From: a bacterium
GTDB lineage: Bacteria; BMS3Abin14
Length of the DNA: 6,172 bases
Assembly (NCBI GenBank): GCA_029210545.1
Contig: JARGFV010000129.1
Span: forward strand, 1 to 6,172
Reading direction: 5' to 3'
Shown here: positions 1-5,430 of the stretch, piece after piece
Position numbering within the stretch: position 1 is the stretch's first letter
Layout of the letters: each line of letters opens with the position of its first letter
Notes under the pieces: generated by a model
What the model saw: the letters and a program-made list of their open reading frames with translations, nothing else
Databases searched by the model: none
Told to the model about the DNA's origin: nothing
Made by a program: the position numbers and the translations under genes

Positions 1-144
1 AAAGTCCAATCCGGGACTTTTCGCTCCACGGAAAGGGAAAAGCGTCGTTTTCCCTTTCCTCACAAATCAATGACTTAAGGTTCGGGTCATTGATTTGGGC
101 GCCCCGCGCGGGGCGCGTTGATGACTTTTTGCGAAGTCATCAAC
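1..144 (+). repeat. Multi-hairpin intergenic repeat, copy 1 (left end cut by window)
   Basis: This is a non-coding element made of five consecutive hairpins, with arms at 1-7/14-20, 30-41/48-59, 64-74/86-96, 99-105/110-116 and 117-127/134-144. The second stem is ggaaagggaaaa with its exact complement around the loop gcgtcg. The fourth is gcgcccc/ggggcgc, and the fifth is gttgatgactt/aagtcatcaac. By my alignment it differs from the complete copy at 3646-3806 by nine substitutions and three single-base indels, with six of the substitutions in the loop-proximal part of the third hairpin. The left end lies outside the window. It sits past the 3' end of the LysR gene, which is transcribed towards it. 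The repeat and hairpins are seen directly; that it is a mobile or RNA-level element is inference. Confidence 0.9.
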
Positions 145-147
145 TTT

Positions 148-172
148 GACAGGGTCGCAAAAAGTCCAATCC
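148..172 (+). repeat. Truncated left end of the multi-hairpin repeat
   Basis: These 25 bases match the left end of the complete copy (starting at 3649) except at two positions: gacagggtcgc here against gatagagtcgc there. They continue through gcaaaaagtccaatcc and then diverge abruptly into unrelated sequence before the LysR stop codon. The fragment starts three bases after the right end of copy 1 in the same orientation, so it reads as a head-to-tail remnant. Confidence 0.75.
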
Positions 173-207
173 TATGGTCTGCCGGTCACATTTTACCCAA
201 TCATTTA

Positions 208-1164
208 TTATATACCCGGTGGGCGCCACTTCAAGAGCTTTCGTTGACACGCAACCAGATCCGCTCCGGTCCTGATCAGCTCCTCCATGAACCGGGCAGC
301 AATGGGAGAAAGGGTCCGGCGGCTGTTGGTAACAAGGTAAAAGCCACGGTTTACGACCAGGCTGTTAACCTCAACGGCGCGCAGGTTGCCCTCGGCGATC
401 TCCCGGTCAACGGTTAAAGCCGAGAGGAACGCTCCGCCCAGCCCTGCAATGGCCCCTTCCACGACAGCCCTGGTGCTGCCCAGGTTGGCGGCCCAGTTCA
501 GGCCATCCACCCTGATGCCGCTCAGGCTCAGGGCGTTTTCAACGGCCCTCTGGGTTCCCGACCCGGTTTCCCTGCGGATCAGGGGGACGCCGGCAAGTTC
601 CCCGATGTCCACCCGCGATCCAATTCCCGCACTTTCGGCAAGCTCCGGTGAGACCGCCAGGATGATATCGTCATCGCACAGGAGGCGGGAATCCAGGGAA
701 GAATGATCCGCCGGACTGCCGGTGACACCGACAGGGACCTCCCCCCTTGCGACCCGATCAAGAACCTGGGTGGAATCACTGATCGTCAGGGTCACCTGGA
801 CTTCCGGATAGCGGCGGTGAAACCCTGCCAGCCAGCGGGGAAGAAGGTATTCGCCAGGCACAGTGCTGCTGTCTATGTGAAGGTTTCCCCTGATCTGTCC
901 GGTGAAACCCTCGATGGCCTGAACGGTTTTTTCCATGAGGTCGACGATCCTTCCAGCATATCCCGAGAGCAGCTTGCCTGCCGGGGTCAAACTGACCGAT
1001 CTGCCGGTGCGGTCGAAAAGACGGACCCCAAGGGTCTCCTCCAGGTTTCTTATGTGGGTGCTGAGTGTCGGTTGGGTCAGGCCCACCTCCCTTGAGGCTT
1101 TGGAGAAGCCCCCGTGCTTTGCAACGGCCTCGAACGCTTTGATCTGGCGAAGGTCGAAAGCCAT
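208..1164 (-). CDS. LysR-type transcriptional regulator
   Basis: This is a 318-residue cytoplasmic DNA-binding regulator, the normal length for the LysR family. Residues 1-60 form the winged helix-turn-helix: the FSKASREVGLTQPTLSTHIR stretch at 20-39, followed by LGVRLFDR at 45-52 and LTPAGK at 59-64. Residues from about 92 to 300 form the periplasmic-binding-protein-like effector domain, with STVPGEYLLP at 100-109 and ETGSGT at 199-204. The STVPGxYLLP and GSGT style recalls the CysB/CbbR-like branch and the regulators annotated as selenium-metabolism-associated; that subfamily call is from memory and tentative. The frame is open upstream to an ATG at 1242, but that would add 26 unconserved residues inside the methionine synthase gene. 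The ATG at 1164 begins MAFDLRQIKAFEAV, which fits the family, and has AGGA nine bases upstream. It lies one base after the methionine synthase stop, so the two are probably translationally coupled. The effector is unknown. Confidence 0.93.
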   Translation of the reverse strand: MAFDLRQIKAFEAVAKHGGFSKASREVGLTQPTLSTHIRNLEETLGVRLFDRTGRSVSLTPAGKLLSGYAGRIVDLMEKTVQAIEGFTGQIRGNLHIDSSTVPGEYLLPRWLAGFHRRYPEVQVTLTISDSTQVLDRVARGEVPVGVTGSPADHSSLDSRLLCDDDIILAVSPELAESAGIGSRVDIGELAGVPLIRRETGSGTQRAVENALSLSGIRVDGLNWAANLGSTRAVVEGAIAGLGGAFLSALTVDREIAEGNLRAVEVNSLVVNRGFYLVTNSRRTLSPIAARFMEELIRTGADLVACQRKLLKWRPPGI

Positions 1165-1165
1165 A

Positions 1166-3577
1166 TCACCGGTTCCTGTGGAGAAGCTCGAGAAATACCT
1201 TGACTGCCCCGGTAGCGTCCCCGGCGTATCCGTCGGCGCCAATCTCGCCGGCGTATTCCTGGGTCACCGCAGCACCCCCGACCACCACGGGGACCTCGAG
1301 ACCGGCCGCCCTCAACGCCTTGACGGCGTTTTTCATGTGAACCATGGTGGTGGTCATGAGAGCGGACAGGCCCACGGCATCGACCCCGGGTCGGGAAGCT
1401 TCCCTGACCAGTTCATCTGAAGGGACATTCTTGCCCAGATCCAGGACCTCGAACCCGTGGTTCTCCAGCAGGGTGATGACGATGTTCTTCCCGATATCGT
1501 GAATATCCCCCGCCACCGTGGCCATGAGGATCCTTCCGGCCGAAGGCAGGTCCTGGCCTTTCATGGCCTCACGCAGGGGTTTGAAGGCCGACTGCATGGC
1601 CTTGGCCGACATCAGGACCTGGGGCAGGAAATAATCGTTCCGGGCGAACCTTTCCCCCACCTCTGACATGGCCGGGATGAGGATCTTCTCCCCGATCTCC
1701 ATGGGACCATACCCCTGGTCCAGCAGGGCGACGGCCAGTTCGCCGGCTTTCTCCGGGTGGCCGTTCACGACGGCCCTCCCCAGGGCTCCCTCACGGTCCT
1801 CATCATCCCTGGTAGAAACGGTGCCTCCTGTCGACGGCCCGCCTCCGTAAAGAGAGATATAATCCGCTGCGTGGCGATCCTGGTTCAGGATGACACGGGA
1901 CGCGGCAAGGAGGCCCATGGAAATCTTGTCGAAGGGGTTGACGATGGCCGCGGACAGGCCCGCCCGGGCTGCCATGGAAAGGAATGCGGCGTTCAAAAAT
2001 TCCCTCGAAGGGAGTCCGTACGATATGTTGCTGACACCAAGGAGGGTGTTAAGACCCAGTTCTTTCCGGATGAGACTCACCGTCCTGAGGGCCTCGGCCA
2101 CCCGTTCCTGCTCTGCGCCGGCCGAGAGAGTGAGACAGTCGATGAGCACGTCCCGCCCGGGGATGCCCGCCTTAAGGGCGGCTGAATGAATGCGCCTGGC
2201 GATGGCAAGACGACCCTCGGCAGTGTCGGGGATCCCATTTCCATCCAGTGTCAGGCCGAGGACAGCCGCGCCGTATTTCTTTGCCAGGGGCAGGATTTTT
2301 TCCAGGCTTTTATCCTCGCCGGTCACCGAGTTTATAAGGGCTTTCCCATCGACTGCTTTAAGGCCGGCCTCGATGACCTCCGGTCGTGGGGAGTCGATGA
2401 CGAGAGGCACGGAGACCACCTGCCCGACAGCGGTGAGGGCGTCCTCCATGGCCTGCTCCTCGTTGATATTGGGGACCCCGACGTTGACGTCCAGCATCTG
2501 GGCCCCTGCTTCCACCTGCCGGGCCGCTTCTTCCCTGTAGGGATCGAAACGGCCTTCGCGGACCGCCTGGGCGAGGGTTTTGCGGCCGGTAGGATTGAGG
2601 CGCTCACCGATGGCGCGAATCGGGCTGGCCCCTCCCACGAAAAGAACGGAACTCCGACTCGACAACCTGGTGGCGGAAGGGTCCGTCAGGATCCTGTCCG
2701 ATCGGCCCGGGATCGTGTCCAGTTCCCGTCTCATGCGGGCGATGTGTGCCGGTGAGGTTCCACAACAGCCCCCAAGCAGGGCTGTCCCGATACCCAGAAA
2801 CTCCCCGAAAGGTTGAACCATCTCTTCCGGCGAAGCGGGGAAAACGGTCCGTCCGTGTTCCAGACGGGGCATCCCAGCGTTGGGCATGGCCACAAGGGGA
2901 AGCTCGGTGACCGTCGCCATGCGCCTTAGCACCTCCAGGATCCCTTCAGGTCCCAGGCCGCAGTTGGAGCCTACGGCGTCGGCGCCCACCGCTTCCAGGG
3001 TGACTGCAGCCGCCTCCGGGGAACTTCCCAGGAGGGTCAGTGCCGAGGGCTCGAAGGTCATGAGAGCGACGACGGGGATGTCGGTCACCTCCCTGGCGCC
3101 GATAACGGCGGTGCGGATCTCCTTGATGTCCGAAAAAGTCTCGAGGATGATGAGGTCGGCTCCCGCGCCGGCGAGGGCGGCAGCCTGCTGGGCGAAGATA
3201 CTTACCGCTTCGTCGAAACCGAGTTCACCCACAGGATGCAGAAAACGTCCCGTAGGCCCCACGCTTCCCGCCACGAGAGCGTCGCCGGAAGAGGCTTCCT
3301 TCGCCACCCTCACGGCGGCTTCGTTGAGTTCTTCAGTCCGGTCCTCGAGGCCGAAGGAGGACAGTTTGACCCTGCTGCCGCCGAAGGTGTTGGTTTCGAT
3401 GATATCGGCGCCGGCATCGATATAGGCGCGATGAACCGATCGCACCCTTTCGGGAGAATGCACGTTGAGCAGTTCCGGACACTCTCCCGGTGCCAGCCCC
3501 GCCTCCTGGAGCATGGTTCCCATGGCTCCGTCGCACAGAAGGGTACGGTTTTTGATCAGGTCTTTGAATCGGCTCAC
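1166..3577 (-). CDS. metH: Cobalamin-dependent methionine synthase, short form without reactivation domain
   Basis: The enzyme transfers the methyl group of 5-methyltetrahydrofolate through cobalamin to homocysteine, giving methionine in the cytoplasm. The 803 residues hold four domains in order. The homocysteine S-methyltransferase barrel (about 1-290) has DGAMGT at 16-21 and zinc ligands Cys206 (GSNCG), Cys271 and Cys272 (GGCCG). The pterin-binding barrel (about 318-575) has GERLNPTGR at 324-332, DVNVG at 363-367 and GVSNISYGLP at 514-523. The helical cap (about 606-685) has YFLPQVLMSA at 649-658. The B12-binding Rossmann domain (about 686-800) has GDIHDIGKN at 690-698, where His693 is the lower cobalt ligand. 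The C-terminal AdoMet-binding reactivation domain of the roughly 1200-residue E. coli enzyme is absent, as in Thermotoga and many anaerobes. Some related short proteins act on other methyl donors, so the substrate is probable rather than proven. The start is a GTG with AGGAG eight bases upstream. Confidence 0.93.
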   Translation of the reverse strand: MSRFKDLIKNRTLLCDGAMGTMLQEAGLAPGECPELLNVHSPERVRSVHRAYIDAGADIIETNTFGGSRVKLSSFGLEDRTEELNEAAVRVAKEASSGDALVAGSVGPTGRFLHPVGELGFDEAVSIFAQQAAALAGAGADLIILETFSDIKEIRTAVIGAREVTDIPVVALMTFEPSALTLLGSSPEAAAVTLEAVGADAVGSNCGLGPEGILEVLRRMATVTELPLVAMPNAGMPRLEHGRTVFPASPEEMVQPFGEFLGIGTALLGGCCGTSPAHIARMRRELDTIPGRSDRILTDPSATRLSSRSSVLFVGGASPIRAIGERLNPTGRKTLAQAVREGRFDPYREEAARQVEAGAQMLDVNVGVPNINEEQAMEDALTAVGQVVSVPLVIDSPRPEVIEAGLKAVDGKALINSVTGEDKSLEKILPLAKKYGAAVLGLTLDGNGIPDTAEGRLAIARRIHSAALKAGIPGRDVLIDCLTLSAGAEQERVAEALRTVSLIRKELGLNTLLGVSNISYGLPSREFLNAAFLSMAARAGLSAAIVNPFDKISMGLLAASRVILNQDRHAADYISLYGGGPSTGGTVSTRDDEDREGALGRAVVNGHPEKAGELAVALLDQGYGPMEIGEKILIPAMSEVGERFARNDYFLPQVLMSAKAMQSAFKPLREAMKGQDLPSAGRILMATVAGDIHDIGKNIVITLLENHGFEVLDLGKNVPSDELVREASRPGVDAVGLSALMTTTMVHMKNAVKALRAAGLEVPVVVGGAAVTQEYAGEIGADGYAGDATGAVKVFLELLHRNR

Positions 3578-3585
3578 TGGGTTCG

Positions 3586-3590
3586 CTCCT
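3586..3590 (-). promoter_or_regulatory. Ribosome binding site of the methionine synthase gene
   Basis: The minus strand reads AGGAG followed by eight bases and then GTG AGC CGA. This fixes the GTG at 3575-3577 as the start, since no in-frame ATG with a comparable site lies nearby. Confidence 0.75.
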
Positions 3591-3594
3591 AAAT

Positions 3595-3622
3595 ATTCAG
3601 TAGTCAGAAGTCAGTAGCCGGT
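3595..3622 (+). repeat. Left arm of a long-range 28-base inverted repeat
   Basis: This arm is complementary to 4198-4225 at 26 of 28 positions. It lies four bases upstream of the methionine synthase ribosome binding site and would be part of that mRNA leader. The partner arm lies in the leader of the opposite operon. Confidence 0.75.
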
Positions 3623-3645
3623 AACAAATAACTCAAATTGTAACC

Positions 3646-3806
3646 GTTGATAGAGTCGCAAAAAGTCCAATCCGGGACTTTTTGCTCCACGGAAAGGGAA
3701 AAGCGTCGTTTTCCCTTTCCTTACAAATCAATGACTTACGGTGTAACTCATTGATTTGGGCGCCCCACGCGGGGCGCGTTGATGGACTTTTTGCGAGTCC
3801 ATCAAC
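3646..3806 (+). repeat. Multi-hairpin intergenic repeat, complete copy 2, with inverted ends
   Basis: Five hairpins tile the element: 3658-3668/3675-3685 (11 pairs), 3691-3702/3709-3720 (12 pairs), 3725-3734/3748-3757 (10 pairs), 3760-3766/3771-3777 (7 pairs) and 3778-3788/3796-3806 (11 pairs). Gaps between them are zero to five bases. The outer 23 bases (3646-3668 and 3784-3806) are inverted repeats matching at 21 positions. The 7-mer aaccgtt occurs at 3642-3648 and again at 3804-3810, which would fit a target duplication around a core of 3649-3803. No protein is encoded. The structure is seen directly. Movement by a transposase supplied elsewhere, or a function as RNA, is inference. Confidence 0.9.
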
Positions 3807-3907
3807 CGTTCATTCTTCCTTTTTATACCGGGTCGCAAACGAACGTTTTTTTTCTGAAAACTGAGAATGTTACGTTATCGGCTACCTTCCTATAGAAAAC
3901 GCCTATA

Positions 3908-3934
3908 GGTATAGTATAAGGTTAGAAAAATCAA
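3908..3934 (-). promoter_or_regulatory. Weak candidate promoter for the metH-lysR operon
   Basis: On the minus strand TTGATT (3929-3934) is followed after 15 bases by TATACC (3908-3913), in an AT-rich patch that stands out from GC-rich surroundings. The spacing is short and neither box is perfect. If it is used, the transcript leader would be over 300 bases and would carry the whole multi-hairpin element in antisense. Confidence 0.2.
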
Positions 3935-4085
3935 GGGTCTGGGAAACAGGGTCTGGGAAATGAGCGGGATCTGGAGTCCAGGGTCCAGCCTTCGCGTGAA
4001 GCTGCGGCTGGCAGGCTGGGGTTCAGGAATAACGCCCACCTGGAACCTGGATGCCAGACACAAGACACAAGTAACTTTCCTTCCG

Positions 4086-4113
4086 TTGACATGGCAGCCG
4101 GCGGTGGAATAAG
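4086..4113 (+). promoter_or_regulatory. Weak candidate promoter for the aminotransferase operon
   Basis: A perfect TTGACA (4086-4091) is followed after 16 bases by AATAAG (4108-4113), a poor match to TATAAT. It lies about 145 bases upstream of the aminotransferase start and is the only consensus -35 box I found in the gap on this strand. A chance match is quite possible. Confidence 0.2.
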
Positions 4114-4197
4114 GTTGCCGGGAGCCAGTACTTGGAGCACGGAACTCGGAACAATCAAAAAATCCTGAGACCTGATGTCTCGTCATCCCGGATTTCA

Positions 4198-4225
4198 ACC
4201 GGCTACTGACTACTGACTACTGGAT
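4198..4225 (+). repeat. Right arm of the long-range 28-base inverted repeat
   Basis: This arm is complementary to 3595-3622 at 26 of 28 positions. It includes most of the three ctactgR heptamers, so the inverted repeat may be two insertions of the same heptamer-type repeat in opposite orientation rather than the ends of one mobile unit. Confidence 0.75.
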
Positions 4226-4257
4226 ACCGGATACTGGATACCAGCGCGGAGAGACTC

Positions 4258-5430
4258 ATGCGGCAGCCGTCAGAGAGATCGAGGAACATCCCCCCCTTTA
4301 TCGTCATGGATGTCCTGGAAAGGGCCCAGAAGATGGAGCGGGCCGGGAGAACTGTCATTCACATGGAGGTGGGCGAACCTGATTTCGATACCCCCGAGGT
4401 TATCCGGATGGCGGCGGCGGAAGCGCTGGAGAGGGGGGAGACCAACTATACCCACAGCCTGGGGCTCCTGGAACTGAGGGAGGCCATAAGCGAGCATTAC
4501 GATCGCAGGTACAGTGTGCGGGTGGACCCGGACTGTATCCTCGTCACTTCGGGGACCTCTCCCGCGCTGTTCCTTGCTTTTGCGGCCTTATTGGAGCAAG
4601 GGGAGGTGGTGGTGATGAACGATCCCCATTACGCATGTTACCCCAACTTCGTATCGTTTCTCGGGGGACGCCCCCTTTTCTCCCCGGTCCATGCGGTGGA
4701 TGGTTTCATGCCGGATGTTCGGGAGATGGCCCGTCAGGTGACGTCCGACACCGCGGCGATACTCATCAACTCGCCGGGCAACCCCACGGGAGCTGTCTGG
4801 CCCGGTGAGAGCCTCGGGCAGATCGCTCAACTCGGGGTACCGGTAATCTCTGACGAGATCTACCACGGCCTTGTGTATGGGACCAGGGAGCAGAGCATCC
4901 TCGAGTTTACGGATGAGGCGTTCGTCCTCAACGGCTTTTCCAAGCTTTACGCCATGACCGGGTGGAGGCTCGGATACGTTATTGCTCCTCGCCGGTTTAT
5001 CCGCCCCATGCAGAAGATCCAGCAGAACTTTTTCATCTCTGCAGCGGCCTTTGTCCAGAAGGCCGGGATCGCGGCCTTGACCCAGGCCGGTGGGGAAGTG
5101 GCGGAGATGGTCCGGGTCTACGACGAAAGGCGGCAGCTGCTCGTGAAAGGGATCCGGGAGATCGGTCTGCCGGTTCCTGTGGACCCGCAGGGTGCGTTTT
5201 ATGTGCTGGTGGATGCGAGGCAATTGGGTGCGGATTCCTACAAACTGGCTTTCGATATACTCGAGCGGACGGGTGTGGCTGTGACGCCGGGGATCGATTT
5301 CGGCCCTGGGGCGGAAGGCCACCTGCGTTTTTCCTACGCCAACTCCAGTGAAAACCTTACGGAAGGCCTCCGCCGCCTGTCAAAATATGTGAAGGAGGTT
5401 ACCTGTGAAGCAATCCAGGAGCCTGTCTGA
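4258..5430 (+). CDS. PLP-dependent class I/II aminotransferase
   Basis: This is a 390-residue cytoplasmic fold-type I aminotransferase of normal full length. Visible landmarks are GEPDFDTP at 39-46, TSGTSPA at 97-103, Tyr125 in the DPHYACYPN segment, NSPGNPTG at 171-178 with Asn175, SDEIYHG at 198-204 with Asp199 (pyridine nitrogen) and Tyr202, the Schiff-base lysine Lys229 in NGFSKLYAMTGWRLGY, and Arg357 in GHLRFSY, which should bind the substrate carboxylate. The sequence fits the broad aspartate/alanine/aromatic aminotransferase group. I cannot assign the amino donor from sequence alone, so no gene symbol is given. The ATG has GGAG six bases upstream (4248-4251). The 3' end overlaps the lipoprotein gene by 26 bases, so the two are expected to be co-transcribed. 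It is divergent from the methionine synthase gene, but no direct pathway link is evident. Confidence 0.94.
   Translation: MRQPSERSRNIPPFIVMDVLERAQKMERAGRTVIHMEVGEPDFDTPEVIRMAAAEALERGETNYTHSLGLLELREAISEHYDRRYSVRVDPDCILVTSGTSPALFLAFAALLEQGEVVVMNDPHYACYPNFVSFLGGRPLFSPVHAVDGFMPDVREMARQVTSDTAAILINSPGNPTGAVWPGESLGQIAQLGVPVISDEIYHGLVYGTREQSILEFTDEAFVLNGFSKLYAMTGWRLGYVIAPRRFIRPMQKIQQNFFISAAAFVQKAGIAALTQAGGEVAEMVRVYDERRQLLVKGIREIGLPVPVDPQGAFYVLVDARQLGADSYKLAFDILERTGVAVTPGIDFGPGAEGHLRFSYANSSENLTEGLRRLSKYVKEVTCEAIQEPV
5392..5399 (+). promoter_or_regulatory. Strong Shine-Dalgarno of the lipoprotein gene
   Basis: AAGGAGGT lies five bases before the GTG at 5405, inside the coding sequence of the aminotransferase. 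Its near-perfect match to the 16S anti-SD sequence supports the GTG start and the unusual 26-base gene overlap. Confidence 0.85.

Larger units (their letters stand above)
3935..4242 (+). repeat. Degenerate heptamer-period repeat blocks
   Basis: Several blocks have a 7-base period. Two 14-base units, gggtctgggaaaca and gggtctgggaaatg, lie at 3935-3962. ggatctg, gagtcca and gggtcca lie at 3967-3987. tggaacc, tggatgc, cagacac, aagacac and aagtaac lie at 4041-4075. acttgga, gcacgga and actcgga lie at 4130-4150. Three ctactgR units lie at 4203-4223, followed in overlap by ggatacc, ggatact and ggatacc at 4222-4242. The register shifts between blocks, so they arose or decayed separately. The class resembles the short tandem heptanucleotide repeats described in cyanobacteria, but no homology is claimed. 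Confidence 0.75.
3578..4257. other. Divergent intergenic region, mosaic of repeats
   Basis: These 680 bases separate the divergently transcribed methionine synthase and aminotransferase genes. In order they hold one arm of a 28-base inverted repeat, the complete multi-hairpin element, an AT-rich patch (about 3888-3930), blocks of degenerate 7-base repeats, and the other inverted-repeat arm. Short open frames occur on both strands, but none has a recognisable protein or a convincing ribosome site. I saw no cobalamin or SAM riboswitch signature ahead of the methionine synthase gene. Promoters for both operons should lie here, but only weak candidates are visible. Confidence 0.7.

Noticed and set aside
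118-417. A 99-codon plus-strand frame starting within repeat copy 1.
   Set aside because: It begins inside a hairpin of the repeat and runs antisense into the LysR gene. The translation looks like no known protein.
1165-1242. Upstream extension of the LysR frame to an ATG at 1242.
   Set aside because: It adds 26 residues that do not resemble a LysR N-terminus and overlaps the metH 3' end. The ATG at 1164 gives the expected family start and has a ribosome site.
2186-3425. Long plus-strand open frames (189 and 181 codons) opposite metH.
   Set aside because: They are shadows of the metH codons in a GC-rich gene, with low-complexity Ser/Arg/Pro-rich translations and no ribosome sites that stand out.
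3807-3853. An intrinsic terminator formed by cgttc/gaacg followed by eight T's (3846-3853).
   Set aside because: The stem is only five pairs with a loop of 29 bases, and no gene ends upstream of it on that strand. The nearby ggtcgcaaa could be a decayed fragment of the repeat's left end, but it is too short to claim.
3682-3864. A 60-codon frame across the complete multi-hairpin element.
   Set aside because: It is a product of the palindromic repeat sequence. The stems are conserved with indels that would break the frame between copies.
3595-3900. A SAM or cobalamin riboswitch in the metH leader.
   Set aside because: I searched the minus strand by eye for the conserved cores of these classes and found none. 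The structure there is explained by the repeat element. A covariance-model scan would settle it.
4588-5322. A 244-codon open frame on the minus strand opposite the aminotransferase.
   Set aside because: It is antisense to a gene with intact catalytic motifs, is rich in Arg/His/Pro as expected of a GC-rich shadow frame, and has no recognisable domain.
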